From NCBI GenBank assembly GCA_026003935.1, contig BPIE01000001.1:620001-684000 (forward strand): 64,000 nt of DNA, read 5' to 3'. Within the stretch, counting starts at the first letter, position 1. Each line of letters opens with the position of its first letter. This stretch comes from Tepidiforma sp. Lineage in GTDB: Bacteria > Chloroflexota > Dehalococcoidia > Tepidiformales > Tepidiformaceae. The position numbers and the translations under genes were made by a program. Positions 35,956 through 48,522 of the stretch are shown in pieces. The notes under the pieces were generated by a model. The model did not search any database. It was not told where the DNA came from and saw nothing but the letters and a program-made list of their open reading frames with translations.

Positions 35956-35985
35956 CCGGCCCGGGAGGTTTCCCGGGCCGGTTTG
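35956..35985. terminator. Terminator hairpin between cbtA and the rRNA operon
   Basis: Perfect 11-bp stem CCGGCCCGGGA / TCCCGGGCCGG with a 4-base loop, then TTTGG on the plus strand. The convergent rRNA operon ends just beyond, so it may act in both directions; the T-run is weak on both sides. Confidence 0.7.
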
Positions 35986-36008
35986 GTGTGTGGGGGTTGT
36001 GGTGTGTT

Positions 36009-36083
36009 TGGTAGCGGGGGAGGGATTCGAACCCTCGACCTTCGGGTTATGAGCCCGACGAGCTGCCACTGCTCCACCCCGCG
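36009..36083 (-). tRNA. tRNA-fMet (CAT), initiator
   Basis: 75 bases with CCA encoded. Anticodon loop CTCATAA with three G-C pairs below it (GGG...CCC) and an unpaired first acceptor position (C1 opposite U72) mark it as the initiator; most bacteria have C1-A72. It sits where a 5S gene would be expected, after the 23S gene, and is likely processed from the rRNA transcript. Confidence 0.95.
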
Positions 36084-36111
36084 GAGACGGGCGGCGAGGC
36101 GGGTGCGCCTC

Positions 36112-36131
36112 AAGGACTGAAGAGCGAAGAC
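36112..36131 (-). other. 23S processing stem, trailer arm
   Basis: Pairs with 39189-39208 over 20 bases with one A-C mismatch. This would bring the two ends of pre-23S together for RNase III cleavage. Confidence 0.75.
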
Positions 36132-36168
36132 CTGCGCGGGCGAATCATGCGCGACGAGTCTTGTTGGA

Positions 36169-39113
<2,945 letters not shown>

Positions 39114-39188
39114 TCCACCAAGACTCGGTCGGTATGAATTGCCCGGCCTCTCGGGCGCTGGTTGCCCGCGCCGTCGAGGCGATGCAGT

Positions 39189-39216
39189 GTCTTCGCTCTT
39201 CAGTTCTTAAGGTGCG
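39189..39216 (-). promoter_or_regulatory. 23S leader: processing-stem arm and boxA-like sequence
   Basis: Minus strand reads GCACCTTAAGAACTGAAGAG... The first part resembles a boxA antitermination site, as in the 16S leader; the second is the arm that pairs with 36112-36131. Confidence 0.6.
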
Positions 39217-39338
39217 TGCTCGCCGGCGTTGTGGCCTGCGGCCCGGCTTCGCCGCCGGCCGCTGCCGCGGGGGCAGGGGCCGATTGCGAAGCGCTACGGT
39301 GTCGGGTGCTTTCCGAATCGCCGCGGATGGCGGGCTGC

Positions 39339-39414
39339 TGGTGGAGCCGAGGAGATTCGAACTCCTGACCTCCGCCGTGCAAAGGCGGCGCTCTCCCAAC
39401 TAAGCTACGGCCCC
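39339..39414 (-). tRNA. tRNA-Ala (TGC)
   Basis: 76 bases with CCA encoded, anticodon loop TTTGCAC, acceptor GGGGCCG. It lies in the 16S-23S spacer, a very common place for this tRNA. Confidence 0.97.
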
Positions 39415-39481
39415 ATCCGGGTTGGTTTCGGGCGGGCCTTGCCTGGCTCCGGGGGGGCTGCCGCCGGGGTTTGAGCCAGGA

Positions 39482-39558
39482 TGGTGGGCCATTCTGGACT
39501 CGAACCAGAGACCTCAGTCTTATCAGGACTGCGCTCTAACCAGCTGAGCTAATGGCCC
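39482..39558 (-). tRNA. tRNA-Ile (GAT)
   Basis: 77 bases with CCA encoded, anticodon loop CTGATAA, acceptor GGGCCAT/ATGGCCC. First tRNA of the 16S-23S spacer. Confidence 0.97.
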
Positions 39559-39586
39559 CCGGGCGTGGCCAGTGCACCTTCGACAC

Positions 39587-39605
39587 CTGGATAGCGGACG
39601 AAAGA
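39587..39605 (-). other. 16S processing stem, trailer arm
   Basis: 19 bases perfectly complementary to 41280-41298 across the 16S gene. Expected RNase III substrate. Confidence 0.85.
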
Positions 39606-39732
39606 CGGCTGCTGGGCGCCGTGGTGGTATAACGACCCGGCGGATATGCCGGACCGATCGACCTGGGTGCTGCTCCCGGCCCTCCTGCCCCACCGCTGAG
39701 GCGGGAGGGTGGCTCCGGGGCGTGCTCCCTAG

Positions 39733-41226
<1,494 letters not shown>

Positions 41227-41279
41227 CAGAACCGACCTTGCGGCCGGGATGTTCCGTTTGAACGGGGTCCCAGACGTTC

Positions 41280-41311
41280 TCTTTCGTCCGCTATCCAGTT
41301 GTTAAGGTGCG
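41280..41311 (-). promoter_or_regulatory. 16S leader: boxA-like site and processing-stem arm
   Basis: Minus strand GCACCTTAACAACTGG (boxA-like, nearly the same as in the 23S leader) followed by the 19-base arm pairing with 39587-39605. Confidence 0.65.
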
Positions 41312-41338
41312 CTGGCCTCTCGCAAGGCCCGAACGAGA

Positions 41339-41367
41339 AGATTAACTTCTCTCCGCCAGGCTGTCAA
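41339..41367 (-). promoter_or_regulatory. rRNA operon promoter
   Basis: Minus strand TTGACA, 17-base spacer, TAATCT. The perfect -35 box and position about 30 bases before the boxA fit a strong rRNA promoter. No gene lies between tgt (ends at 41482) and the 16S leader. Confidence 0.75.
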
Positions 41368-41481
41368 CGGGGCCGCCCCTCGCGGGCGCTGCCGCCCTGT
41401 CTCTGGCCGGCGGGGGACTTTCAAGATGGCACGGCTGGCGCTTGTTTGCAAGGGGGGTTTCGGTGCCCGGCGGGGTTTTCT

Positions 41482-42642
41482 TTACGGGTTTCGCCGCTGT
41501 GCGAGGCGCGCGGTTTCGTCGGCGGGGCGGTAGCGGGCGAGGAAGTCGGCGCGGAAGGTTTGGTAGCGGCCTTCGGCGATGGCCTGGCGCGCCCGTTCGG
41601 TGAGCCGGGTGAGGTAGCGGATGTTGTGGTGGGTGGCGAGGCGGTGCCCGAGGAGTTCGTTGTTGCGGAAGAGGTGGTGGAGGTAGGCGAGGCTGAACTG
41701 GCTGCAAGCGAGGCAGTCGCAGGTGGGGTCCGGGGGGTCATTGCGGTCGCGGTTGGCGGCGTTGCGGATGTTGAGCCGGCCGTCGTCGGTGAAGAGGGCG
41801 CCGTTGCGGCCGAGGCGGGTTGCGAGGACGCAATCGAACATGTCGATGCCGCGGGCGATGCCTTCGATGAGGTCTTCGGGGCTGCCGACGCCCATGAGGT
41901 AGCGGGGACTGTCGATGGGGAGTTCGGCGATGGTGGCTTCGGCGGTGGCCCACATGAGGTGTTTGGGTTCGCCGACGGAGAGGCCGCCGATGGCGTAGCC
42001 GGGGGGCCGGAGCTGGATCGCTTCGCGGGCGTGGTAGCGCCGGAGTTCGGGGTGGGTGCCGCCCTGGATGATGGCGAAGGTGGGGAGGTCGGGGGCGGCG
42101 TCGCGGGAGCGGCGATACCAGCGGAGGGTGCGTTCGACGGCGTCGCGGGCGCGGTCGTAGGGGGCGTCGCCGGGGAGGACGTGGTCGAGGGGCATGGCGA
42201 TGTCGACGCCGAGGGCCTGCTGGACGGCCATGGCGAGCTCGGGGGTGTAGTGGTGGAGGGAGCCGTCGATGTGGGAGCGGAAGCGGACGCCGTCTTCGCT
42301 GATGCTGCGGAGGGCGGCGAGGGAGAAGACCTGGAATCCGCCGCTGTCGGAGAGGATGGGGCGGTCCCAGCGCATGAAGTGGTGGATGCCTCCGAGGCGC
42401 TGGACCAGGGCATGGCCGGGCCGGAGGTAGAGGTGGTAGGCGTTGACGAGGATGATGCTGGCGCCTGCGGCTTCGACTTCGCTGGGGAGGAGGGTTTTGA
42501 CGGTGGCGAGGGTGCCGACGGGCATGAAGACGGGGGTTTCGATGGTGCCGCGGGGGGTGGTGATGCGGCCGGTGCGGGGCGCGACGGGCCCGGCGGGGTG
42601 GGAGGTGAGCTCGAAGCTGAAGGCTGCGGCGGGGGAGGTCAC
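41482..42642 (-). CDS. tgt: tRNA-guanine transglycosylase (queuosine pathway)
   Basis: Exchanges the wobble guanine of GUN-anticodon tRNAs for preQ1 (386 aa). Marks: GTLATVKTLLPSEV, NAYHLYLRPGHALVQRLGGIHHFMRW, catalytic Asp in SDSGGFQVFSL, nucleophile Asp region GIDMFDCVLATRLGRNGALF, and zinc ligands CDCLACSQFSLAYLHHLF. GTG start at 42642 overlaps the aroKB stop by four bases (GTGA). A much longer open frame extends upstream but is only GC-driven and lies inside aroKB. Confidence 0.95.
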   Translation of the reverse strand: MTSPAAAFSFELTSHPAGPVAPRTGRITTPRGTIETPVFMPVGTLATVKTLLPSEVEAAGASIILVNAYHLYLRPGHALVQRLGGIHHFMRWDRPILSDSGGFQVFSLAALRSISEDGVRFRSHIDGSLHHYTPELAMAVQQALGVDIAMPLDHVLPGDAPYDRARDAVERTLRWYRRSRDAAPDLPTFAIIQGGTHPELRRYHAREAIQLRPPGYAIGGLSVGEPKHLMWATAEATIAELPIDSPRYLMGVGSPEDLIEGIARGIDMFDCVLATRLGRNGALFTDDGRLNIRNAANRDRNDPPDPTCDCLACSQFSLAYLHHLFRNNELLGHRLATHHNIRYLTRLTERARQAIAEGRYQTFRADFLARYRPADETARLAQRRNP

Positions 42643-44312
42643 GGTTGGGTGACGGTCTCGATGGCGTGGTGGACGAGGGCTTCGGGAACGCCCTGGCGGG
42701 TGACGGCGTGGCCGAGGCGCTCGAGGAGGACCCAGCGGATGGAGCCGGCGCGGGCTTTTTTGTCGCTGAGGGTGGCATCGAAGATGGCGCGGGGGTCGAG
42801 GCCGGGTGCGGTTTCGGGGAGGCCGAAGCGCTGGATGAGGGCTTGCTGGCGCTTGAAGTCGGGGTCGGGCAGGAGGCCGAGCTCGGTGCTGATGATGCCC
42901 GCTGCGCGCATGCCGATGGCGACGGCTTCGCCGTGGAGGTAGGTTTCGTAGCGGGTGACGGCTTCGATGGCGTGGCCGATGGTGTGGCCGTAGTTGAGGA
43001 GGGTGCGGCGGCCGGATTCGCGTTCGTCTTCCGAGACGACGGCGGCTTTGATGGCGACGGAGCGGGCGATGAGGTCGGGGGAGGTGAGTGGCGGGCCTTC
43101 GATGCTGGCGGCTTCGAGGTCGCGGACGAGGGTTTCGTCGAGGATGAAGCCGTGCTTGAGGAGCTCGGCCCAGCCGTTGCGGAGCTGGCGCGGCGGGAGG
43201 GTGCGGAGGAGGAGGGGGTCGATGACGACGGCGCGGGGCTGGGCGAAGGCGCCGATGAGGTTTTTGCCGCGCGGATGGTCGATGCCGGTTTTGCCGCCGA
43301 TGGCGGCGTCGGCCATGGCGAGGAGTGAGGTGGGGGCGTGGATGAAGGGGACGCCGCGGAGGATGGTGGCGGCGGCGAATCCGCCGAGGTCGGTGACGAC
43401 GCCGCCGCCGAGGGTGACGAGGAAGTCGGTGCGTTCGATGCGGTGGTCGAGGAGGAAGTCGTAGACGGCGGCGAGGGTCTGGAGGTTTTTGTGCTGTTCG
43501 CCGGCGGGGATGGTGCAGGTGTTGGCTGGGAACCCGGCGGCTTCGAGTGCGGCGCTGGCGCGGGCGGCGAAGAGGGGACCGACGCCGGTGTCGGTGATGA
43601 TGAAGGCGCGGCCTTCGAGGCGGAGGTCGCGGGCGATGATGCCGAGGGCGTCGAGGGCGCCTTCGCCGACGAGGACGGGGTAGGTGCCGCCCGGGGCGGT
43701 GACGATGGCGGCGGGCTCGGGGATGGATGGGTTGGGGGTTTCGCGCGCGGGTGCGAGGGGGCTGTAGTAGCGCTGGCCTGGCGGGGCGGGGTCGCGCTCC
43801 CATTCGTGCCAGAGGCGTTCGATCTCTTCGGCCTGTTCCTCGGGGGCGAGGTCGTCGCAGTCGACGGCGGCGTCGGCGGCCCGGTAGAGGTCGAGCCGGG
43901 CCTGGAGGAGGGCTTCGAGGCGGGCGCTGGGGTCGCCGGCGAGGAGGGGGCGTTCGGAGGCATTGGGTGCGGCGAGGATGCGGGCGGCGGCGACGGCGGG
44001 GGAGACGGCGAGCCAGACGACGAAGCCGGTGCCGAGGATGGGGCGGGCTGCGGGGATGGTGACGGCTCCGCCGCCGGTGGCGATGACGGCGGGTTCGTGA
44101 GCGGCGGCAGCCTGGAGGGCGCGGAGTTCTCGCTGGCGGAAGGCGGCTTCGCCTTCGCGGGCGAAGAGTTCGGCGACGGTTGCGCCGGCTTCGCGCTCGA
44201 TTTCTTTGTCGGTGTCGATGAATTCCCAGCCGAGGCGTTCGGCGAGGATGCGGCCGGTGGTGGATTTGCCGCTGCCGGAGAGGCCGATGAGGAAGATGCG
44301 GCGGGGGACCAT
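42639..44312 (-). CDS. aroKB: Shikimate kinase / 3-dehydroquinate synthase fusion
   Basis: Two shikimate-pathway enzymes in one chain (557 aa). Residues about 1-175 are shikimate kinase: IFLIGLSGSGKSTTGRILAERLG, FIDTDKEIE, RELRALQ, IATGGGAV and SERPLLAG. Residues about 195-557 are 3-dehydroquinate synthase: TDTGVGPLF, AGEQHKNLQTL, TLGGGVVTDLGGFAAATILRG, zinc-site region NGWAELLKHGFI and NYGHTIGHAIEA. AroB makes dehydroquinate (step 2), AroK phosphorylates shikimate (step 5). It overlaps aroC by one base and tgt by four. Confidence 0.96.
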   Translation of the reverse strand: MVPRRIFLIGLSGSGKSTTGRILAERLGWEFIDTDKEIEREAGATVAELFAREGEAAFRQRELRALQAAAAHEPAVIATGGGAVTIPAARPILGTGFVVWLAVSPAVAAARILAAPNASERPLLAGDPSARLEALLQARLDLYRAADAAVDCDDLAPEEQAEEIERLWHEWERDPAPPGQRYYSPLAPARETPNPSIPEPAAIVTAPGGTYPVLVGEGALDALGIIARDLRLEGRAFIITDTGVGPLFAARASAALEAAGFPANTCTIPAGEQHKNLQTLAAVYDFLLDHRIERTDFLVTLGGGVVTDLGGFAAATILRGVPFIHAPTSLLAMADAAIGGKTGIDHPRGKNLIGAFAQPRAVVIDPLLLRTLPPRQLRNGWAELLKHGFILDETLVRDLEAASIEGPPLTSPDLIARSVAIKAAVVSEDERESGRRTLLNYGHTIGHAIEAVTRYETYLHGEAVAIGMRAAGIISTELGLLPDPDFKRQQALIQRFGLPETAPGLDPRAIFDATLSDKKARAGSIRWVLLERLGHAVTRQGVPEALVHHAIETVTQP

Positions 44313-45487
44313 CAGGGCGTCCTTGCGCGCGGCCCGATGGTGGCGAGGAAGGCTTCGTAGTTGCGGCGCACCTCGTCGAGGGTGTCGCCGCCGAATTTTT
44401 CGAGCCAGGCGTCGGCGAGGACGATGGCGACCATGGCCTCGGCGACGACGCCGCCGGCGGGGACGACGCAGACGTCGCTCCGTTCGTAGTGGGCGAGGAC
44501 TTCTTCGCCGGTGTCGAGGTCGACGGAAGGGAGGGGGTGGGCGAGGGTGGGGATGGGTTTGATGGCGGCGCGGACGATGATGTCTTCGCCGGTGGTGATG
44601 CCGGCTTCGATGCCGCCGGCGTTGTTGGTGGCGTGGCGCCAGGGCCGGCCGCGCCATTGGGCGACGGGGAGGATGACATCGTGGACCTGGGAGCCCTTGA
44701 GGGCGGCGCCTTCGAACCCGAGGCCGAGGCCGACGGCTTTGAAGGCGTTGATGCTGAGGATGGCCTGGGCGATGCGCCCGTCGAGCTTGCGGTCCCAGTG
44801 GACGTGGCTGCCGAGGCCTGGGGGAACGCCCATGACGCGGACTTCGATTTCGCCGCCGACGGTGTCGCCGTCGGGCTTGGCGGCGTTGATGGCGGCGACC
44901 ATGGCTTCGGAGGCGGCAGCGTCGGCACAGCGAACGGGGCTGGCTTCGACGGCGTCCCAATCGATAGGCTCGGCGAGGGGGGCGCGGACGCCGCCGATAG
45001 CGAGGACGTGGCTGCGGATGGTGACGCCGAATTCGGCGAGGAAGCGGCGGGCGACGGCGCCGACGGCGACGCGGGCGGCGGTTTCGCGGGCGGAGGCGCG
45101 TTCGAGGACGTTGCGGACGTCGTCGAAGCCGTACTTGAGCGCACCGGGGAGGTCGGCGTGGCCGGGGCGGAGGCGGGTGACGCGCTCGACTTCGGTGTCG
45201 ATGGGTTCGACGGCCATTTTTTCGGTCCAGTTGACCCAGTCGCGGTTCTGGATCCAGAGCGCGACGGGGGAACCGAGGGTTTTGCCGTGGCGGACGCCGG
45301 CGGTGATTTCGGCGTGGTCTTTTTCGATTTTCATGCGGCCGCCGCGCCCGTAGCCGCCCTGCCGGCGGGCGAGGTCGGGTGCGATGTCGGCTTCAGAGAG
45401 GGGAAGGCCTGCGGGGAGGCCTTCGATGACCATCGTGAGGCCTTTGCCGTGGCTTTCGCCGGCAGTGAGGAAGCGGAAGTGGCCCAT
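44312..45487 (-). CDS. aroC: Chorismate synthase
   Basis: Last shikimate-pathway enzyme, converting EPSP to chorismate with reduced FMN (391 aa). The three signatures are present: GESHGKGLTMVIEGLPAGLP, RHGKTLGSPVALWIQNRDW followed by RPGHADLPGALKYGFDDVRNVLERASARETAARVAVG (shown here only as landmarks), and the C-terminal DVCVVPAGGVVAEAMVAIVL. It starts 2 bases after the stop of the small membrane protein gene. Confidence 0.96.
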   Translation of the reverse strand: MGHFRFLTAGESHGKGLTMVIEGLPAGLPLSEADIAPDLARRQGGYGRGGRMKIEKDHAEITAGVRHGKTLGSPVALWIQNRDWVNWTEKMAVEPIDTEVERVTRLRPGHADLPGALKYGFDDVRNVLERASARETAARVAVGAVARRFLAEFGVTIRSHVLAIGGVRAPLAEPIDWDAVEASPVRCADAAASEAMVAAINAAKPDGDTVGGEIEVRVMGVPPGLGSHVHWDRKLDGRIAQAILSINAFKAVGLGLGFEGAALKGSQVHDVILPVAQWRGRPWRHATNNAGGIEAGITTGEDIIVRAAIKPIPTLAHPLPSVDLDTGEEVLAHYERSDVCVVPAGGVVAEAMVAIVLADAWLEKFGGDTLDEVRRNYEAFLATIGPRARTP

Positions 45488-45489
45488 GA

Positions 45490-46164
45490 CTACTCCGTGG
45501 GGCGCTCGCGGTTGGCGGTGAACCGGGCGGCGGCCTCGGCGGCGGGGCGCGGGGGCTGCCCGGTGATGGGGGGCGGGTCGATGGGGATGGCGCGGCCGGC
45601 GGGGTCGCGGACGTAGTGTGCTTCGAACCGGCCGAGGATTTCTGCGGGTGTGAGGGCGTCCCATGCGAGGTCTTCGGCGACGGCGCGGTCGGCCGTCACG
45701 GTAAGGATGGGGCGCTGGGTGAGGGTGCCGTCGGGTTCGGTGAAGGTGGTGTACACGTCGATGCGGACGGTGCCAAGGCGAAGGTTTGGGACATCGTACA
45801 GCATCATGTCGAGGAGCTTCGCGGCGATGGCGATGGCTTCGTCGAGGGGGGAGGTGACCTGGATGCGGCGGCCGCCTTCGGTGCGGAATTCGCCCTCGGC
45901 GGAGGCGGAGAGGGTGGCGCCATCGGGTTCGACGGCGACGAGCTGGGCCGACTGGACGCCGGCCCAGGTGCCGGGGTGGATGCCTTTTGGGGGGCGTGCG
46001 CGGCGCCAGGTTGCGAGGGCTTCTTCGATGAGCGCGCCGATGATGTCGGTATCGCCGGAGGCGACGCGGCGACGCCACATGCGGTGCTGGAGCATTTCGG
46101 TGGTCACGGCCCAGCCGACGACGAGGAAGATGGTGCCGACGATGAGCATGCCGAGGAGGATCAC
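45490..46164 (-). CDS. Membrane-anchored protein of unknown function
   Basis: 224 aa. One N-terminal membrane segment (ILLGMLIVGTIFLVVGWAV) is followed by a soluble region with IIGALIEEALATWRRARPPKGIHP, SPLDEAIAIAAKLLDMMLYDVPNLRLGTVRID and a Pro/Ala-rich tail. I do not recognise the family. GTG start overlapping the aroE stop (GTGA). It sits between aroE and aroC in a tight operon, which suggests co-expression rather than a role in chorismate synthesis. Confidence 0.75.
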   Translation of the reverse strand: MILLGMLIVGTIFLVVGWAVTTEMLQHRMWRRRVASGDTDIIGALIEEALATWRRARPPKGIHPGTWAGVQSAQLVAVEPDGATLSASAEGEFRTEGGRRIQVTSPLDEAIAIAAKLLDMMLYDVPNLRLGTVRIDVYTTFTEPDGTLTQRPILTVTADRAVAEDLAWDALTPAEILGRFEAHYVRDPAGRAIPIDPPPITGQPPRPAAEAAARFTANRERPTE

Positions 46165-47003
46165 GGCGGCCCCCCGTGGCGGCGGGCGAGCTCGCTGCGG
46201 GCGGCGGCGAACATGACATCGACGGGTGCGGGCAGGCCGGTCCAGTGTTCGAACGCGAGGGCGCCCTGGTAGATGAGCATGGGCAGGCCGCCGAGGGTGG
46301 GAAGGCCGAGGGAGGCGGCGGCGCGCAGGAGGGGCGTCTCGAGCGGAGCGTAGACGATATCGACGACGAGGAGACCGGGGGGAGCAGTCTCGAGGGAGAT
46401 GGGACTGGCGGAGGGGTTGGGGCCGCCCTGCATGCCGATGGTCGTGCAGTTCACGAGGCAATCGTATCCCTGGAGGGAGGGGGGCTCTGCGAGCGGGCTG
46501 GCGGGCGGGCCGAGGTCGGCGGCCAAGAGGGCGGCGCGGTCGGGGGTGCGGTTCCAGATGTGGATGGCGGATGCGCGGACCTCGGCGAGGGCGAGGGCGA
46601 TGCCGCGCGCTGCGCCGCCGGCGCCGAGGAGGAGGAAGGTGCGGCCGGCGGGTTCGAAGACGGCTTCCTGGCGGAGAGCAGCGACGAAGCCGGGGCCGTC
46701 GGTGTTGAAGCCGAAGAGCCGGCCGCCGCGGTTGACGATGGTGTTGACGGCGCCTGCGCGGGCGGCGAGGCCCCCGACTTCGTCAAGGAGGGAGAGGACG
46801 TGTTCTTTGTGGGGGACGGTGACGTTGGCGCCGAGAACGGCCGGGTCGCGGAGGAATTCGACCCGGGCGGGGAGGTCGGCAAGGGGGGTGTCCCAGCGTT
46901 CGTAGACGACGTCGAGGCCGCAATGGGCGAAGGCGGCGGCCTGGAAGACCGGCGAGAGGGAGTGCTCGACGGGATGCCCGATGATGCCGGCGCGGCGCGT
47001 CAT
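46161..47003 (-). CDS. aroE: Shikimate dehydrogenase
   Basis: NADP-dependent reduction of 3-dehydroshikimate (280 aa). Marks: GIIGHPVEHSLSPVFQAAAF, catalytic Lys in NVTVPHKEHVLSLLD, FNTDGPGF, Rossmann loop LLGAGGAARGIALAL, NRTPDR, and VVDIVYAPLETPLLRAA followed by GGLPMLIYQGALAFEHWTG. The start overlaps the mltG stop by four bases. Confidence 0.95.
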   Translation of the reverse strand: MTRRAGIIGHPVEHSLSPVFQAAAFAHCGLDVVYERWDTPLADLPARVEFLRDPAVLGANVTVPHKEHVLSLLDEVGGLAARAGAVNTIVNRGGRLFGFNTDGPGFVAALRQEAVFEPAGRTFLLLGAGGAARGIALALAEVRASAIHIWNRTPDRAALLAADLGPPASPLAEPPSLQGYDCLVNCTTIGMQGGPNPSASPISLETAPPGLLVVDIVYAPLETPLLRAAASLGLPTLGGLPMLIYQGALAFEHWTGLPAPVDVMFAAARSELARRHGGPP

Positions 47004-48085
47004 GGGGACCCGTAGAGCGCGATGTTGCGCTCGTGCTCGGCGAAGGTGACGGCGAAGACGTGGGAGCCATCGCCCTTTTTGGCATCCGCGACGAAGTAGT
47101 AGTAGTCGGTCTCGGCCGGGTTGGCGACGGCTTCGATGGAGGCGAGGCCGGGGCAGGCGATGGGGCCGGGCGGGAGGCCGGGGTGGAGGCGGGTGTTGTA
47201 GGGCGATGGATGTTCGAGGTCGAGGATGGTGAGCTCTTTTTTCCACCAGCCGTAGGTGCGGACGGATTCGGGGTCGAGGGCGACGGCGAACTGGACGGTG
47301 GGGTCGGCGCCGAGGCGGTCGCCTGCGGCGAGGCGGTTGTAGAAGACGCCGGCGATGAGGGGGCGTTCTTCGGGGATGACGGCTTCGCGTTCGACGATGG
47401 AGGCGAGGGTGAGGGCCTCGTGCGGGTTGAGGCCGTGTGCGGCGGCTCCAGCGCGCAGCTCGGGGGTGAAGCGCTCATCAAGCGTCCGGATCATGTAGGC
47501 GACGAGGTCGTCCATGGTGGAGCCGACGGGCATGATGTAGGTATCGGGAAAGAGGTAGCCCTGGAGGCCGACGCCGGGAGGAAGGTATTCGGCAAGCCCG
47601 GGGGGGAGCTGGGCACGGGAGACGGCGGCGAGGAATTCTTCGCGGGGGCCAAATCCGGCCTGCTCGGCGAGGACGGCCATTTCTTCGATGCGGAGGCCTT
47701 CGGGGAAGGTGACGCGGAGGACGGGGACGGCTTCTTTGACGGTGAGCCGGTCGAGGACGGTGAGGGCGCTGGCGCGGGCCGGGAGGAGGTAGTCACCGGC
47801 CGAGAGGCTGCCCTGGACGCCGGTCAGGCGGGCGAGGAGCTCGAACTGGCGGCCGGAGCGGATGATGCCGAGCTGTTCGAGCTGGCGGCCGACTTCACCG
47901 GCGGAGGCGCCCTGGGGGAGGGTGAACGGCACGGTCTCGTCGGCTTTCCCGGCGGCGGCCGGTGAAGCCGGGAGGTTGCCGCGGACCGAGGCAGGGGTAC
48001 CGGCGACGAGCCACGCGGCGAGGATGCAGATGAAGACGGTGACGGCGATGCCTGCCGCTGCGAAGGGGGAGATGGTGCGGGTCAT
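47000..48085 (-). CDS. mltG: Endolytic murein transglycosylase MltG
   Basis: Membrane-anchored lytic enzyme that cuts nascent peptidoglycan strands (361 aa). One N-terminal membrane segment (AAGIAVTVFICILAAWLVAG), LysM-like part around residues 50-115, then the YceG domain with GLQGYLFPDTYIMP, catalytic Glu in LASIVEREAVIPEERPLIAGVFYNRL, LGADPTVQFA, YNTRLHPGLPPGPIACPGLAS and YYYFVADAKKGDGSHVFA. It overlaps ruvX and aroE by four bases each; mltG-ruvX-alaS proximity is common in bacteria. Confidence 0.94.
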   Translation of the reverse strand: MTRTISPFAAAGIAVTVFICILAAWLVAGTPASVRGNLPASPAAAGKADETVPFTLPQGASAGEVGRQLEQLGIIRSGRQFELLARLTGVQGSLSAGDYLLPARASALTVLDRLTVKEAVPVLRVTFPEGLRIEEMAVLAEQAGFGPREEFLAAVSRAQLPPGLAEYLPPGVGLQGYLFPDTYIMPVGSTMDDLVAYMIRTLDERFTPELRAGAAAHGLNPHEALTLASIVEREAVIPEERPLIAGVFYNRLAAGDRLGADPTVQFAVALDPESVRTYGWWKKELTILDLEHPSPYNTRLHPGLPPGPIACPGLASIEAVANPAETDYYYFVADAKKGDGSHVFAVTFAEHERNIALYGSP

Positions 48086-48522
48086 CGCGGGCGCTCCCGG
48101 CGGGCGTCGAGCTCGGCCTGGAGGAGCAGGGCGGCGGCGAGGGAGTCGAGGCTGCCGTCGCGCCGGCGTGCAGCGTCGGGGGCCTGGCGTGCGGCCTGGG
48201 CGGAGGTCAGACGCTCGTCGGCGGTGCGGACGGGCACGGTGACGGCGCCGCGCAGCTCGGCGATGAACGATTCGACGGAGCGGGCCTGGGGACCGCGTCC
48301 GCCGGAAAGTGAGAGAGGGAGCCCGACGAGGACTTCATCGACGGCTTCGGATGTGACGAGGTCGGCGATGGCCCGGAGGGCGCGGCGGCGGTCGCGGGCG
48401 GGGATGGCGGGGCGGGGGTGGGCGAAGAGACCGAGCTCATCGGAGAGGGCGACGCCGATGCGCGCTTCGCCGGGGTCGAGGGCAAGGATGCGGCGGTGCG
48501 CCGCGGGGGGTTGGTGGTTCAT
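48082..48522 (-). CDS. ruvX: RuvX/YqgF-family Holliday-junction resolvase-like protein
   Basis: RNase H-fold protein (146 aa) implicated in 16S pre-rRNA processing and junction resolution. Acidic active-site motifs: ILALDPGEARIGVALSDELG, VDEVLVGLPLSLSGGRGPQA and TADERLTSAQAAR; the last conserved Asp is in SLDSLAAALLLQ. ATG overlaps the stop of the next upstream gene. Confidence 0.92.
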   Translation of the reverse strand: MNHQPPAAHRRILALDPGEARIGVALSDELGLFAHPRPAIPARDRRRALRAIADLVTSEAVDEVLVGLPLSLSGGRGPQARSVESFIAELRGAVTVPVRTADERLTSAQAARQAPDAARRRDGSLDSLAAALLLQAELDARRERPR

